Shown: positions 8,335 through 15,088 of the stretch, one piece after another
Position numbering within the stretch: position 1 is the stretch's first letter
Layout of the letters: each line of letters opens with the position of its first letter
NCBI GenBank assembly: GCA_900315195.1
Contig: OMYD01000004.1
Span: forward strand, 1 to 55,103
From: an uncultured Eubacteriales bacterium
Lineage (GTDB): Bacteria; Bacillota; Clostridia; Oscillospirales; Acutalibacteraceae
Reading direction: 5' to 3'
Length of the DNA stretch: 55,103 nucleotides
The notes under the pieces: generated by a model
The model's database searches: none
What the model was told of the DNA's origin: nothing
The model's input: only the letters and a program-made list of their open reading frames with translations
Translations under genes and position numbers: made by a program

Positions 8335-8384
8335 AGCGCGCCTTTGGAAAAATCGGCTGTATAGCAACCGCAGACTAACGGTGC
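8335..8384 (-). repeat. Dispersed intergenic repeat, type B copy 1
   Basis: Read on the minus strand, these 50 bases match 49490-49539 at 35 of 50 ungapped positions. The last 22 bases (core TCCAAAGGCGCGCT) match at 20 of 22. It lies in the leader region of pnp. Confidence 0.5.
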
Positions 8385-8564
8385 GTCAGGTTTTTCATTT
8401 ATCGGAAACGTTCGGCAAAGCTTTATCACAACCGTGCTTTGTATAAACCTCTCCCGCGAAAAACATAACGTTTGGGTATAGTCCAGATAAAGTACGCGAC
8501 TTAAAAAATTCGTTTTACCGCTAAAAAGCAGCAGTGAAAGCCCGTTATTGGCAAATTTGAATTT

Positions 8565-8595
8565 AGGGCAAGCGAGCACAGCGCCCACTTGCCCT
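8565..8595 (-). other. Long hairpin in the rpsO-pnp spacer
   Basis: AGGGCAAG and CTTGCCCT pair around a GC-rich centre 14 bases past the rpsO stop. No T run follows on the minus strand, so it looks more like a processing or stability hairpin than a terminator. In E. coli the rpsO-pnp spacer holds RNase III sites that control pnp; a similar role here is inference. Confidence 0.45.
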
Positions 8596-8608
8596 GAATC
8601 AGTTAAAA

Positions 8609-8872
8609 TTACTTACGGATACCGAGTCTTGAAATGATTGAACGGTATCTTTCAATATCAACCTTTTTGAGGTAGCCGAGAAGGCTTCTTCTCTGACCAA
8701 CCATCATAAGAAGGCCGCGTCTGCTGTGATGGTCCTTTTTGTGAACCTTGAGGTGCTCGGTGAGGTCGTTGATTCTCTTGGTGAGAAGCGCAATCTGAAC
8801 CTCGGGAGAACCTGTGTCACCCTCGTGAGTAGCGTATTCGGCCATTATAGCCTGCTTTTCTTCTTTTAACAT
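8609..8872 (-). CDS. rpsO: 30S ribosomal protein S15
   Basis: 87 residues, the normal S15 length, with the helical core motif [18 protein letters not shown] at about 20-37, the [11 protein letters not shown] loop and the C-terminal [11 protein letters not shown]15 binds 16S rRNA early in small-subunit assembly. AAGGTGG lies seven bases before the ATG. Transcription probably starts at an extended -10 promoter about 100 bases upstream, leaving a leader long enough for autoregulation as in other bacteria, though no leader structure was proved. Confidence 0.97.
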   Translation of the reverse strand: MLKEEKQAIMAEYATHEGDTGSPEVQIALLTKRINDLTEHLKVHKKDHHSRRGLLMMVGQRRSLLGYLKKVDIERYRSIISRLGIRK

Positions 8873-8975
8873 TTTTATTCCACCTTTTTAAAATATTCGC
8901 CCAAGTCTCAGAAAAAGGCTGTGAAACTCCGCGTTGCGGCTTGATCCTGAATCCGTGGCTTAGGTCAACTGTTAG

Positions 8976-9004
8976 ATTATAGCACATGAGTGCTGATTTG
9001 TAAA
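8976..9004 (-). promoter_or_regulatory. Promoter of rpsO-pnp
   Basis: On the minus strand TTTACA (8999-9004), 17 bases, then TATAAT (8976-8981), with TGTGC just before the -10 box (extended -10). The resulting leader is about 97 nt. Confidence 0.75.
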
Positions 9005-9017
9005 GTGTTTGGATAAA

Positions 9018-9398
9018 TTATTTTTTGTTCTTTAGGCGCTCAATCAAACGCAGAACCTCTTCCCTGTCCTCGCGGCTCAGCAATGAATAATCCTTGCATA
9101 AAACTTTAAGTTCTTTTTTTAAATTATCGTTTTCAAAATCACTGTCAAAAACATCGAAATTAATCTGATCAGGTGATTCATTCAAAAGGTCGCCGACCTC
9201 AACGCCAAAGGTTTCAGCTATTCTTTTAAGAATCTCAATACTGGGCTCTGATGCGCCTGTCTCATACTTGGTATAAGTTGTGCGGTTAAGGTTGAGCATA
9301 TCGGCAACCTGCTGCTGAGTAAGTCCTGCAAGCTTACGATAATATGAAAGATTGCTGCCCAAATACAAATCGACTTCGCTGCATTTCCTTTTTGGCAT
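9018..9398 (-). CDS. XRE-family transcriptional regulator
   Basis: 126 residues. A Cro/C1-type helix-turn-helix covers about residues 12-70, with LTQQQVADMLNLNRTTYTKYE as the recognition region and PSIEILKRIAETF after it. The C-terminal 50 residues are acidic and then charged helical, probably for oligomerisation. AGGAGG lies seven bases before the ATG. Direct and inverted TCACA-type repeats just upstream of its promoter are candidate operators. The target genes are not known; the divergent lipoprotein gene at 9770 is one possibility. Confidence 0.88.
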   Translation of the reverse strand: MPKRKCSEVDLYLGSNLSYYRKLAGLTQQQVADMLNLNRTTYTKYETGASEPSIEILKRIAETFGVEVGDLLNESPDQINFDVFDSDFENDNLKKELKVLCKDYSLLSREDREEVLRLIERLKNKK

Positions 9399-9769
9399 AG
9401 CATAGCCTCCTGATTAATCTCTTTAGTTATATTATAGCACATTGTTTCAGAGAAAAAACGCATTGTGACAACTCTTCACAGTGATGACTTTTCACATTGA
9501 TATTTACGGTATAATATTTGTTTTGGGTGTAGAAAAATAAATTAAATCCCGGAAATGATATCTCAGTGTCTTATATTATAATTATGTTGCTATTTTTTGT
9601 TTTTTATATTTTTTTAATAATTCTTAAAGTTTTTAGACAAAATTAATAAGTTGAAGGGATGAACGGTGTTTTTCAGGGACAAATGGGTATTGAACGAATA
9701 ACAAAACAAGTATAATAATACATGGCGGCAATATTTTGCCGTAAATATAATAAAAATGAGGTATATTAA
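9399..9769. promoter_or_regulatory. Regulatory spacer between the XRE regulator and the lipoprotein gene
   Basis: 371 AT-rich bases without a gene. For the regulator, TATAAT lies at 9431-9436 (minus strand) with an extended TGTGC and no good -35. For the plus strand there is TATAAT at 9510-9515 and another at 9711-9716, the latter 53 bases before the lipoprotein ATG. TTCACAGTGAT (9475-9485) and TTCACATTGAT (9491-9501) are near-identical repeats 16 bases apart, next to TTGTGACAA (9463-9471). Confidence 0.5.
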
Positions 9770-10270
9770 ATGAAAAAAACAATTGCAATTCTTGCGGCAT
9801 GTGTACTTGCGGCATCCATGTTTGCAGGCTGCTCAGGCAAATCAAGTTCTTCATCTGCAGACAGCTCTGCTTCGTCAAAGGCTGAAGAGACCACTGCTGC
9901 AGCTACAACCGCGGAGGCAACTACCGAAGCTGCAACTAAAAGCAACACCGCTGACATCACAGGCGCTTGGGAAAACACTTATTTCACTGACTCTGACGGT
10001 CAGACATACAAAACAACTGATTACGCTGCTGCATTCGGACTTGAAGAAGACGCGATTAAAGGCACTTACACTTTTGACGAGAACGGAAAATCAACCTGCA
10101 CTTCTTTAGGTGTGACTGTTGAGGGTACATACACATTCGACGGAACTAATGTTCAGGTTACTTTCGTAGGAAGCGCTCCCAAATTTGTATATAACGCTGA
10201 AGACGATACTCTGTTATCAACTGATGAGGCAAGCGGCGTTACCACCGTTATGACAAGAGCAGAACAATAA
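9770..10270 (+). CDS. Small secreted lipoprotein of unknown function
   Basis: 166 residues. A lipoprotein signal peptide ends in FAGC (lipid-modified Cys at about 21). A Ser/Ala/Thr-rich spacer follows to about residue 60, then a compact domain starting ITGAWENTYF and containing GTYTFDENG and GTYTFDGTNV. The repeated G-x-Y-x-F/D pattern is typical of small lipocalin-like or calycin beta barrels in clostridial lipoproteins. GAGGT lies eight bases before the ATG and a terminator follows. No specific function can be given. Confidence 0.75.
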   Translation: MKKTIAILAACVLAASMFAGCSGKSSSSSADSSASSKAEETTAAATTAEATTEAATKSNTADITGAWENTYFTDSDGQTYKTTDYAAAFGLEEDAIKGTYTFDENGKSTCTSLGVTVEGTYTFDGTNVQVTFVGSAPKFVYNAEDDTLLSTDEASGVTTVMTRAEQ

Positions 10271-10282
10271 TCTATACTTTTC

Positions 10283-10314
10283 GGCGGCTGTCCATGTGAC
10301 GGCCGCTTTTTTTA
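10283..10314 (+). terminator. Terminator of the lipoprotein gene
   Basis: GCGGCTGTC and GACGGCCGC form a nine-bp stem with one G-U pair around CATGT, followed by seven T. Confidence 0.85.
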
Positions 10315-10376
10315 GTTGTTTTTTATGGCAGATGGTGGAAAATATCTATATTAGTTTATTTTATACGGAGAACGAA

Positions 10377-10973
10377 ATGAAGATTGCCATTGTCAGTGAA
10401 AACCGTTTCGAGCAAAAAACGCTTGATGAATATATATCCTCCTGGGCGCTGAAAAACATTACCTGTGTTAACACGATGTTTTTCGGCAGCGAAGAAAAAT
10501 TTTCAATGCGAGCACAAACACAAGATTTTGACATTGTATTTATGGATATTACAATAAACGGGCAGAACAGTTTTGAAACCGCGCGCAATCTGCGAAAATT
10601 CAACATAAATACGCCGCTGATTATTATTGCCGAAAATTCAAAATACATGACACAGGCTTTTTCTCTTCATGCCTTTGAATATATTATAAAGCCATATGAT
10701 GAAAAACGTATCGCGCAAGTGCTTGATGATGCAATACTACTGCTCGGTAATGTTGACAAAGTAACAGAGCTTGCCGATAAACTAACACGGTATCAATCTT
10801 TCATGATTGTCAGCCGCGGCGCTGTCGTTATTTTTGACAACACCATGGAAATTGCCGATTCATACTGTGTGATAAACAACGGTGACCGCGTACCTGTCAG
10901 CCGTCGTAAATCGAAGGAAGTTGAGCAACGCTATACGGACAGACAATTCATCAAGACTCTTTCGAAAGTATAA
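10377..10973 (+). CDS. Response regulator with a shortened LytTR domain
   Basis: 198 residues from ATG 10377, chosen for GGAG eight bases upstream. The receiver domain covers about 1-118: IAIVSEN near the N-terminus, phosphoacceptor D57 in FMDI, and the conserved Lys in YIIKPYDE near 111. The acidic pocket is weak (S7-E8-N9 instead of two adjacent acids). After a short helix, the text RGAVVIFDNTMEIAD to VPVSRRKSKEV matches only the C-terminal half of a LytTR DNA-binding domain; the first 45-50 residues of that domain are missing. No histidine kinase gene is nearby. DNA binding by this shortened form is doubtful. Confidence 0.75.
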   Translation: MKIAIVSENRFEQKTLDEYISSWALKNITCVNTMFFGSEEKFSMRAQTQDFDIVFMDITINGQNSFETARNLRKFNINTPLIIIAENSKYMTQAFSLHAFEYIIKPYDEKRIAQVLDDAILLLGNVDKVTELADKLTRYQSFMIVSRGAVVIFDNTMEIADSYCVINNGDRVPVSRRKSKEVEQRYTDRQFIKTLSKV

Positions 10974-11040
10974 AAAAATTTTTAAACAAGCGATATAAAT
11001 GGTTTTCTTGAATCCCCCGACTTTGTCCATCAAAAATTAA

Positions 11041-11069
11041 TGGCACCCTAAATGGGTGCCACTATTTTT
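11041..11069 (+). terminator. Intrinsic terminator
   Basis: TGGCACCC, TAAAT and GGGTGCCA form a perfect 8-bp stem, followed by CTATTTTT. It probably ends the response-regulator transcript. Confidence 0.75.
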
Positions 11070-11082
11070 GGCTGGGCCGGCG
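11065..11082 (-). repeat. Copy of the 3' end of tRNA-Gln
   Basis: These 18 bases are identical to 11382-11399, the CCA end and acceptor-stem 3' strand of tRNA-Gln plus flanking T. The rest of the tRNA is absent. It may be the scar of a deleted tRNA copy or of an element that used the tRNA end as attachment site. Confidence 0.5.
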
Positions 11083-11358
11083 TATTTTTATTTTGGAAAT
11101 TAACACCTGCGCCGTTTTATGAGGCGTGTTTCTCCGTCACATGTTTCTTCTACGCTCTCCCTAAAAACGTGCCTCTCGGACTGTTTTTACCTCGCTTCGC
11201 TCGGCACGGTCTCCGTTTGGAACATGGTCGCCCAGCGTCGCGAATTTAATCGCTTCCTCGTGCTCCCTGTTCCTGCGCTTCCTCGAACTCCCTTCATCCG
11301 CCCCCGGCGGCGGTCGTTCTCGTCACCTTCGAATCCCGCAGTCTTTTTCCAGTCAACA

Positions 11359-11385
11359 AAAAAACACCCCTTGGGGTGCTTTTTT
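11359..11385 (-). terminator. Terminator of the Arg-His-Lys-Gln tRNA operon
   Basis: On the minus strand GCACCCC and GGGGTGT form a stem followed by seven T, immediately after the CCA of tRNA-Gln. The plus strand also carries a T run, so it may act in both directions. Confidence 0.8.
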
Positions 11386-11460
11386 TGGCTGGGCCGGCGG
11401 GATTCGAACCCACGGGTGACGGAGTCAAAGTCCGTTGCCTTACCGCTTGGCGACGGCCCA
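11386..11460 (-). tRNA. tRNA-Gln (anticodon TTG)
   Basis: A 75-nt cloverleaf with encoded CCA, acceptor TGGGCCG pairing with CGGCCCA, and anticodon loop CTTTGAC between ACGGA and TCCGT, giving TTG. It is the last gene of a four-tRNA operon. Confidence 0.93.
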
Positions 11461-11519
11461 ATATATTTAAAGAATTGTTTATTTTATAAATGTAGCCGCA
11501 CAGAAAAACTGTGCGGCTT

Positions 11520-11595
11520 TGGTGACCCATCGGAGATTCGAACTCCGGACACCTTGATTAAAAGTCAAGTGCTCTGCCAACTGAGCTAATGAGTC
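11520..11595 (-). tRNA. tRNA-Lys (anticodon TTT)
   Basis: A 76-nt cloverleaf with acceptor GACTCAT/ATGGGTC, discriminator A and encoded CCA. The anticodon loop CTTTTAA lies between CTTGA and TCAAG, giving TTT. One base separates it from tRNA-His. The 59 bases before tRNA-Gln hold a 10-bp hairpin (AGCCGCACAG/CTGTGCGGCT) that is probably a processing signal. Confidence 0.94.
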
Positions 11596-11596
11596 A

Positions 11597-11674
11597 TGGG
11601 GTGGAATGACGGATTCGAACCGTCGGTCTTCAGTGCCACAAACTGACGCGTTAACCAACTACGCTAATCCCACC
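11597..11674 (-). tRNA. tRNA-His (anticodon GTG)
   Basis: The cloverleaf has anticodon loop TTGTGGC between TCAGT and ACTGA, giving GTG. The extra 5' G typical of tRNA-His is encoded and can pair with the C before CCA. CCA is encoded. Confidence 0.93.
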
Positions 11675-11679
11675 ATATA

Positions 11680-11768
11680 TGGCGCGCCAAAAGGGACTCG
11701 AACCCCTGACCTACTGCTTAGAAGGCAGTTGCTCTATCCAGCTGACTATCCAGCTGAGCTATTGGCGC
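11680..11768 (-). tRNA. tRNA-Arg (anticodon TCT) with duplicated D arm
   Basis: Acceptor GCGCCAA/TTGGCGC, encoded CCA, T arm AGGGGTTCGAGTCCCT and anticodon loop CTTCTAA between ACTGC and GCAGT give anticodon TCT (codon AGA). The gene is 89 nt long instead of 77 because 12 bases of the D arm (TCAGCTGGATAG read 5' to 3') are present twice in perfect tandem at 11734-11745 and 11746-11757. It is the first tRNA after the operon promoter. Whether this transcript can fold, be processed and be charged is uncertain. Confidence 0.85.
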
Positions 11769-11793
11769 ATTTCTGAATTAAGTCAGCCTTTAT

Positions 11794-11822
11794 ATTATAT
11801 CTGTAACAGGCAATATTGTCAA
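11794..11822 (-). promoter_or_regulatory. Promoter of the Arg-His-Lys-Gln tRNA operon
   Basis: On the minus strand TTGACA (11817-11822), 17 bases, TATAAT (11794-11799): perfect consensus boxes 25 bases before tRNA-Arg. Confidence 0.88.
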
Positions 11823-11840
11823 TACTTTTTTAAAAAAATG

Positions 11841-12944
11841 TCAAAAATAATACTTTCCGTAAACAGCTGCCAGATATTTATTGCGATATTCCTTCTCTGT
11901 ACTTACATCACGCACCAAACCGACAAAATCAGGCAATTCATATTTCTGCTCCTCATCAAGCAACTCGATTTCAAGCGTTGCCCTATCGTTCCAGAACGGA
12001 TAAACATCAAGCTCAAAGTATTCGCCGTGCCATGCAATGCAGTATCTGTCCTTTGAAATAATTCCCTCAACACATTCTTTATTCGCAACATATTTTTTAT
12101 ATTCTTCTTCGGAAATATAATCTTCAATTTCAATGCGTTTTAAATCGTTGATTTTATGCTTGATTGTTTTTATGTATAGCGCTTCGGTTCCCTCTCCCCT
12201 TTTTCTGACGCGGAACCTGCCTTCCTCAGGAGTAGTAAGATAAGCCTGTGTAATAGGAATTTTGCGGCAGGTTTTCATATTAGAAAGAAAATCAAGGTCA
12301 GGGTATTCAATCAAAAACTTGCGCTCGATTTCAAGCGGTTCGGGAATTCCAAGTACTGCCAGGATCTCTTTAAGAAGACGGTTGAGCTTATCTGAAAAGC
12401 TTCCGCGGTTATCTATAACCCGCAAATGTTCCGTACCTACCCAAAGAGATAGTATTTCTTCATCAAGCTCCTTTGCCTTAACCAGATCCTCACTTCGGGT
12501 TTCATTACTTGTATGATTATAATACTCCTCGGCGCCGTCGGCAGCAGTGACCATATGAAAAACAGCGTCGTAACGGTTGCGGATTTTCGCCTCGTTAAGA
12601 CCGTAAGCAGCCGAGTATTTGGCAAAATCTCCAGCACCCGCATAGGCGCAGCTGTCCAGCAGACCTCTGTCGCAGATGACAACCGCCTTTCTCTTTTCGG
12701 AGCGCTCTGCCCTTTCAAAAGCGGCATTTTCCTCTGCAAGCTGATTTGAAAACAAAAGGCTGTGAAACTCATATGTGCCCATGCTTTCAGGGGTTTTGCC
12801 GCTGCGTTTAAGTGAAGTAGCCTGCTCGTTTACCTCAAAAACGTCAACGCCGTATGAGCTTAACTGTTCGTGAAGAACGGAAATAGCCGAGGTTTTTCCT
12901 CCGCAAGGGCCGCCTGTAAGTACAATTTTTGTTATTTCAGTCAT
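11841..12944 (-). CDS. P-loop ATPase/kinase-like domain fused to a CYTH domain
   Basis: 367 residues from ATG 12944; an in-frame GTG nine bases earlier is possible. The N-terminal half (about 1-190) is a P-loop NTPase with Walker A GGPCGGKTS near residue 11 and ICDRGLLD near 90, resembling nucleotide or thymidylate kinases. The second half (about 205-365) is a CYTH/triphosphate tunnel domain, opening with the ExExK signature EIERKFLI and containing RFRVRKRGEG and ELDVYPFWNDRATLEIEL. CYTH proteins hydrolyse or bind triphosphates such as PPPi or thiamine triphosphate. The joint substrate of this fusion is unknown. It reads toward the tRNA operon. Confidence 0.8.
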   Translation of the reverse strand: MTEITKIVLTGGPCGGKTSAISVLHEQLSSYGVDVFEVNEQATSLKRSGKTPESMGTYEFHSLLFSNQLAEENAAFERAERSEKRKAVVICDRGLLDSCAYAGAGDFAKYSAAYGLNEAKIRNRYDAVFHMVTAADGAEEYYNHTSNETRSEDLVKAKELDEEILSLWVGTEHLRVIDNRGSFSDKLNRLLKEILAVLGIPEPLEIERKFLIEYPDLDFLSNMKTCRKIPITQAYLTTPEEGRFRVRKRGEGTEALYIKTIKHKINDLKRIEIEDYISEEEYKKYVANKECVEGIISKDRYCIAWHGEYFELDVYPFWNDRATLEIELLDEEQKYELPDFVGLVRDVSTEKEYRNKYLAAVYGKYYF

Positions 12945-13072
12945 AATAAACACCCAAACACATTATATAATTCAAATATCTGTTTATATTTCTAAAATAG
13001 AATTATAGTAATATATTAAAGTGATAAAATAAGATTTGGTAAATTTTAATCCATTGAAAGGAAGTAATATAT

Positions 13073-14098
13073 ATGGCAAAACAAAACATTGATTGGTCTA
13101 ATCTCGGCTTTGGCTACATCCCCACAGGCGAGCGTTTCGTTGCCAATTATAAGGACGGCAAGTGGGATGAGGGCGAAATGACCACAGAATCCACAATTAC
13201 AATGAGCGAGTGCGCAGGCGTACTGCAGTACGCTCAGACTGTTTTTGAAGGTCTTAAAGCGTACACCACCGTTGACGGCAAAATCGTTGTATTCCGTCCC
13301 GACCTCAACGCCGAGCGTCTTGAGCAGAGCGCAAAGCGTCTTGAGATTCCCGTATTTCCTCAGGACAAGTTCATTGAGGCTGTTGAGAAGGTTGTAAAGG
13401 CAAACGCTGATTATGTACCTCCCTACGGCACAGGCGCTACTCTTTATCTGCGTCCGTTTATTTTCGGTTCAAGCTCGGTTATCGGCGTAAAGCCTGCCGA
13501 GGAATATCAGTTCCGTCTGTTCGCAACTCCCGTTGGTCCCTACTTTAAGGGCGGTGTAAAGCCTATTACCATTAAAGTATCCGACTTTGACAGAGCCGCG
13601 CCGCACGGCACAGGCAACATCAAGGCAGGTCTTAACTACGCAATGAGCCTGCACGCAATTGTTACCGCTCACAACGAGGGCTTTGACGAGAACATGTACC
13701 TCGACGCCGCAACCCGCACCAAGGTTGAGGAAACAGGCGGCGCGAACTTCCTGTTTGTTACCAAGGACGGCAAGGTTGTTACTCCCAAGAGCGATAGCAT
13801 TCTCCCCTCGATCACCCGCCGTTCGCTTATGTATGTTGCAGAGCATTACCTCGGTCTTGAGGTTGAGCAGAGAGAGGTTTACTTCGACGAGATCAAGAAC
13901 TTCGCCGAGTGCGGCCTCTGCGGTACCGCTGCGGTTATTTCGCCCGTCGGCAAGATTGTTGACCACGGCAAGGAAATCTGCTTCCCCGCAGGTATGGAGG
14001 AAATGGGTCCGATTACAAAGAAGCTCTACGACACACTTACCGGAATCCAGATGGGCAGAATCGAAGCTCCCGAAGGCTGGATTAAGGAAATCTGTTAA
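13073..14098 (+). CDS. ilvE: Branched-chain amino acid aminotransferase
   Basis: 341 residues of the class IV PLP aminotransferase family (long, BCAT type). It exchanges amino groups between branched-chain amino acids and 2-oxoglutarate. Seen: the substrate-side motif LQYAQTVFEGLKAY (about 50-63), RPDLNAERL, the PLP-lysine region NIKAGLNYA near 183, and EVEETGGANFLF-like and GTAAVISPVG near the C-terminus. AAAGGAAG lies eight bases before the ATG. The gene stands alone with its own terminator; no T-box leader was seen. Confidence 0.94.
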   Translation: MAKQNIDWSNLGFGYIPTGERFVANYKDGKWDEGEMTTESTITMSECAGVLQYAQTVFEGLKAYTTVDGKIVVFRPDLNAERLEQSAKRLEIPVFPQDKFIEAVEKVVKANADYVPPYGTGATLYLRPFIFGSSSVIGVKPAEEYQFRLFATPVGPYFKGGVKPITIKVSDFDRAAPHGTGNIKAGLNYAMSLHAIVTAHNEGFDENMYLDAATRTKVEETGGANFLFVTKDGKVVTPKSDSILPSITRRSLMYVAEHYLGLEVEQREVYFDEIKNFAECGLCGTAAVISPVGKIVDHGKEICFPAGMEEMGPITKKLYDTLTGIQMGRIEAPEGWIKEIC

Positions 14099-14118
14099 TT
14101 CGTTTTTAGAATATTTTA

Positions 14119-14149
14119 GCGGCTATGCGTTGTGCATAGCCGCTTTTTT
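14119..14149. terminator. Terminator shared by ilvE and the convergent PHP gene
   Basis: GCGGCTATGC, GTTGT, GCATAGCCGC: a perfect 10-bp stem followed on the plus strand by TTTTTT and flanked by an A/T run on the other side. Confidence 0.85.
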
Positions 14150-14969
14150 ATATTTCTATAAGAATCGGATTGTGATTCTCAAATATTGCATAGTGCGTAA
14201 AGCCCGCGCTTTTTGCTACCTCTATTCCCTGCTCAATTCCCTTGCCGACCATATCTGCGCTGTGGGCGTCGGTGCCAATTGTAATAAGCTTTCCGCCAAG
14301 CTCTTTATACCTTTTTACAAGCGGCAGGTCGGGCAGAGTACAGCCCATCTCCTTAAACAGCCCCGAAACGTTGATTTCAAGCGCTTTATTATTCTGAATA
14401 AGAATTTTAAATATTCTGTCGATTTTATCTTTATGAATATTTAGATTGGGCGTTTTACCCGTTCCTGCGATTATATAGCGCAGCGGATAAGTTAGGTGTG
14501 AAAGGCTGTCAAAATGCGGAAAAGCCGCGGTTTCTATAAGCTCGTCAAAATACTTTCCAAGCATCCAATCGACGTCAACTCCGCTGTAGCTCATGTAGTA
14601 GAAATCCTGCATGTTTTTCAGGTTATGCACAGAAGTGAGGATAAAATCAAAGTCGCCGTACGAGAGCGCTTTTTTTGTTTGCTCGGGATCATGCAAAGGC
14701 TCGCCAAGCTCCATGCCGCGCAGAACTTTTAGCTTACCCGCGTATTTTTTCCTAGCGGCTGTGGCTTCAGCAAAGGATTTCGGAATTTGCTCGTCAAAAC
14801 AGCCGAACTCGCAGTCAGCTCCGAACCTAATAAACGGAGCCTCGCAGTGGTCGGTTATCGCAATAGCGTAAAGCCCTTTTTCAATAGCCGCAAGGCACAT
14901 ATCATCAACAGAGCTTTTTGCGTCAAAAGAATTATAGGAATGGGTGTGCATGTCGCATAAATATCTCAT
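14148..14969 (-). CDS. PHP-domain histidinol-phosphatase-type phosphoesterase
   Basis: 273 residues from ATG 14969, which has AGGGGG seven bases upstream; the 16 codons before it lack a site. Metal-binding PHP motifs are present in order: DMHTHSYNS at about 5-13, ITDHCE near 41, SVHNL near 120, SHLTYP and the closing IGTDAHS near 245. This is the HisK-type histidinol phosphatase group; the exact substrate is not certain because no other his genes are present. Confidence 0.85.
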   Translation of the reverse strand: MRYLCDMHTHSYNSFDAKSSVDDMCLAAIEKGLYAIAITDHCEAPFIRFGADCEFGCFDEQIPKSFAEATAARKKYAGKLKVLRGMELGEPLHDPEQTKKALSYGDFDFILTSVHNLKNMQDFYYMSYSGVDVDWMLGKYFDELIETAAFPHFDSLSHLTYPLRYIIAGTGKTPNLNIHKDKIDRIFKILIQNNKALEINVSGLFKEMGCTLPDLPLVKRYKELGGKLITIGTDAHSADMVGKGIEQGIEVAKSAGFTHYAIFENHNPILIEI

Positions 14970-15025
14970 TAGTATTCCCCCTAAAAAAATAATAGCATAC
15001 CACACATGTTTATGCAAGATTTAAC

Positions 15026-15054
15026 TTTACTTTATCGTAAAAAAAAGATATAAT
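15026..15054 (+). promoter_or_regulatory. Promoter of the ACT/UPF0210 operon
   Basis: TTTACT (15026-15031), 17 bases, TATAAT (15049-15054), 35 bases before the ACT-domain gene. Confidence 0.75.
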
Positions 15055-15088
15055 TAAACGGTAAAAATACAGCTAACGGAGGATAAAG

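Larger units (their letters stand above)
8266..8608. other. rpsO-pnp spacer, no gene
   Basis: 343 bases without a credible gene. It contains a copy of a dispersed repeat (8335-8384) and a long hairpin just after rpsO (8565-8595). No convincing separate pnp promoter was seen, so pnp is probably transcribed with rpsO. Confidence 0.6.
10974..11385. other. GC-rich spacer with two hairpins and a tRNA 3'-end fragment
   Basis: 412 bases without a supported gene. It holds the probable terminator of the response regulator (11041-11069), an 18-base copy of the tRNA-Gln 3' end (11065-11082), about 275 GC-rich bases with no start/RBS combination, and a second hairpin at 11359-11385 next to tRNA-Gln. TTCGAATCCCGC at 11330-11341 resembles a T arm in the opposite orientation. 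Confidence 0.55.

Noticed and set aside
9660..9717. A small plus-strand frame starting MNGVFQGQMG
   Set aside because: Eighteen codons only, GAAGGG touches the ATG, and the end overlaps the likely promoter of the lipoprotein gene.
11461..11519. Hairpin between tRNA-Lys and tRNA-Gln as an internal terminator
   Set aside because: On the minus strand the stem is followed by ACATTTATAAAA, not a T run; processing is more likely.
11119..11589. A 156-codon plus-strand frame across the tRNA genes
   Set aside because: It runs over tRNA-Gln and tRNA-Lys; its RRDSNPR and PSEIRTPD phrases are typical of translated tRNA reverse strands.
12954..13072. T-box or other leader upstream of ilvE
   Set aside because: Only 119 AT-rich bases, no T-box sequence and no terminator between promoter region and start.
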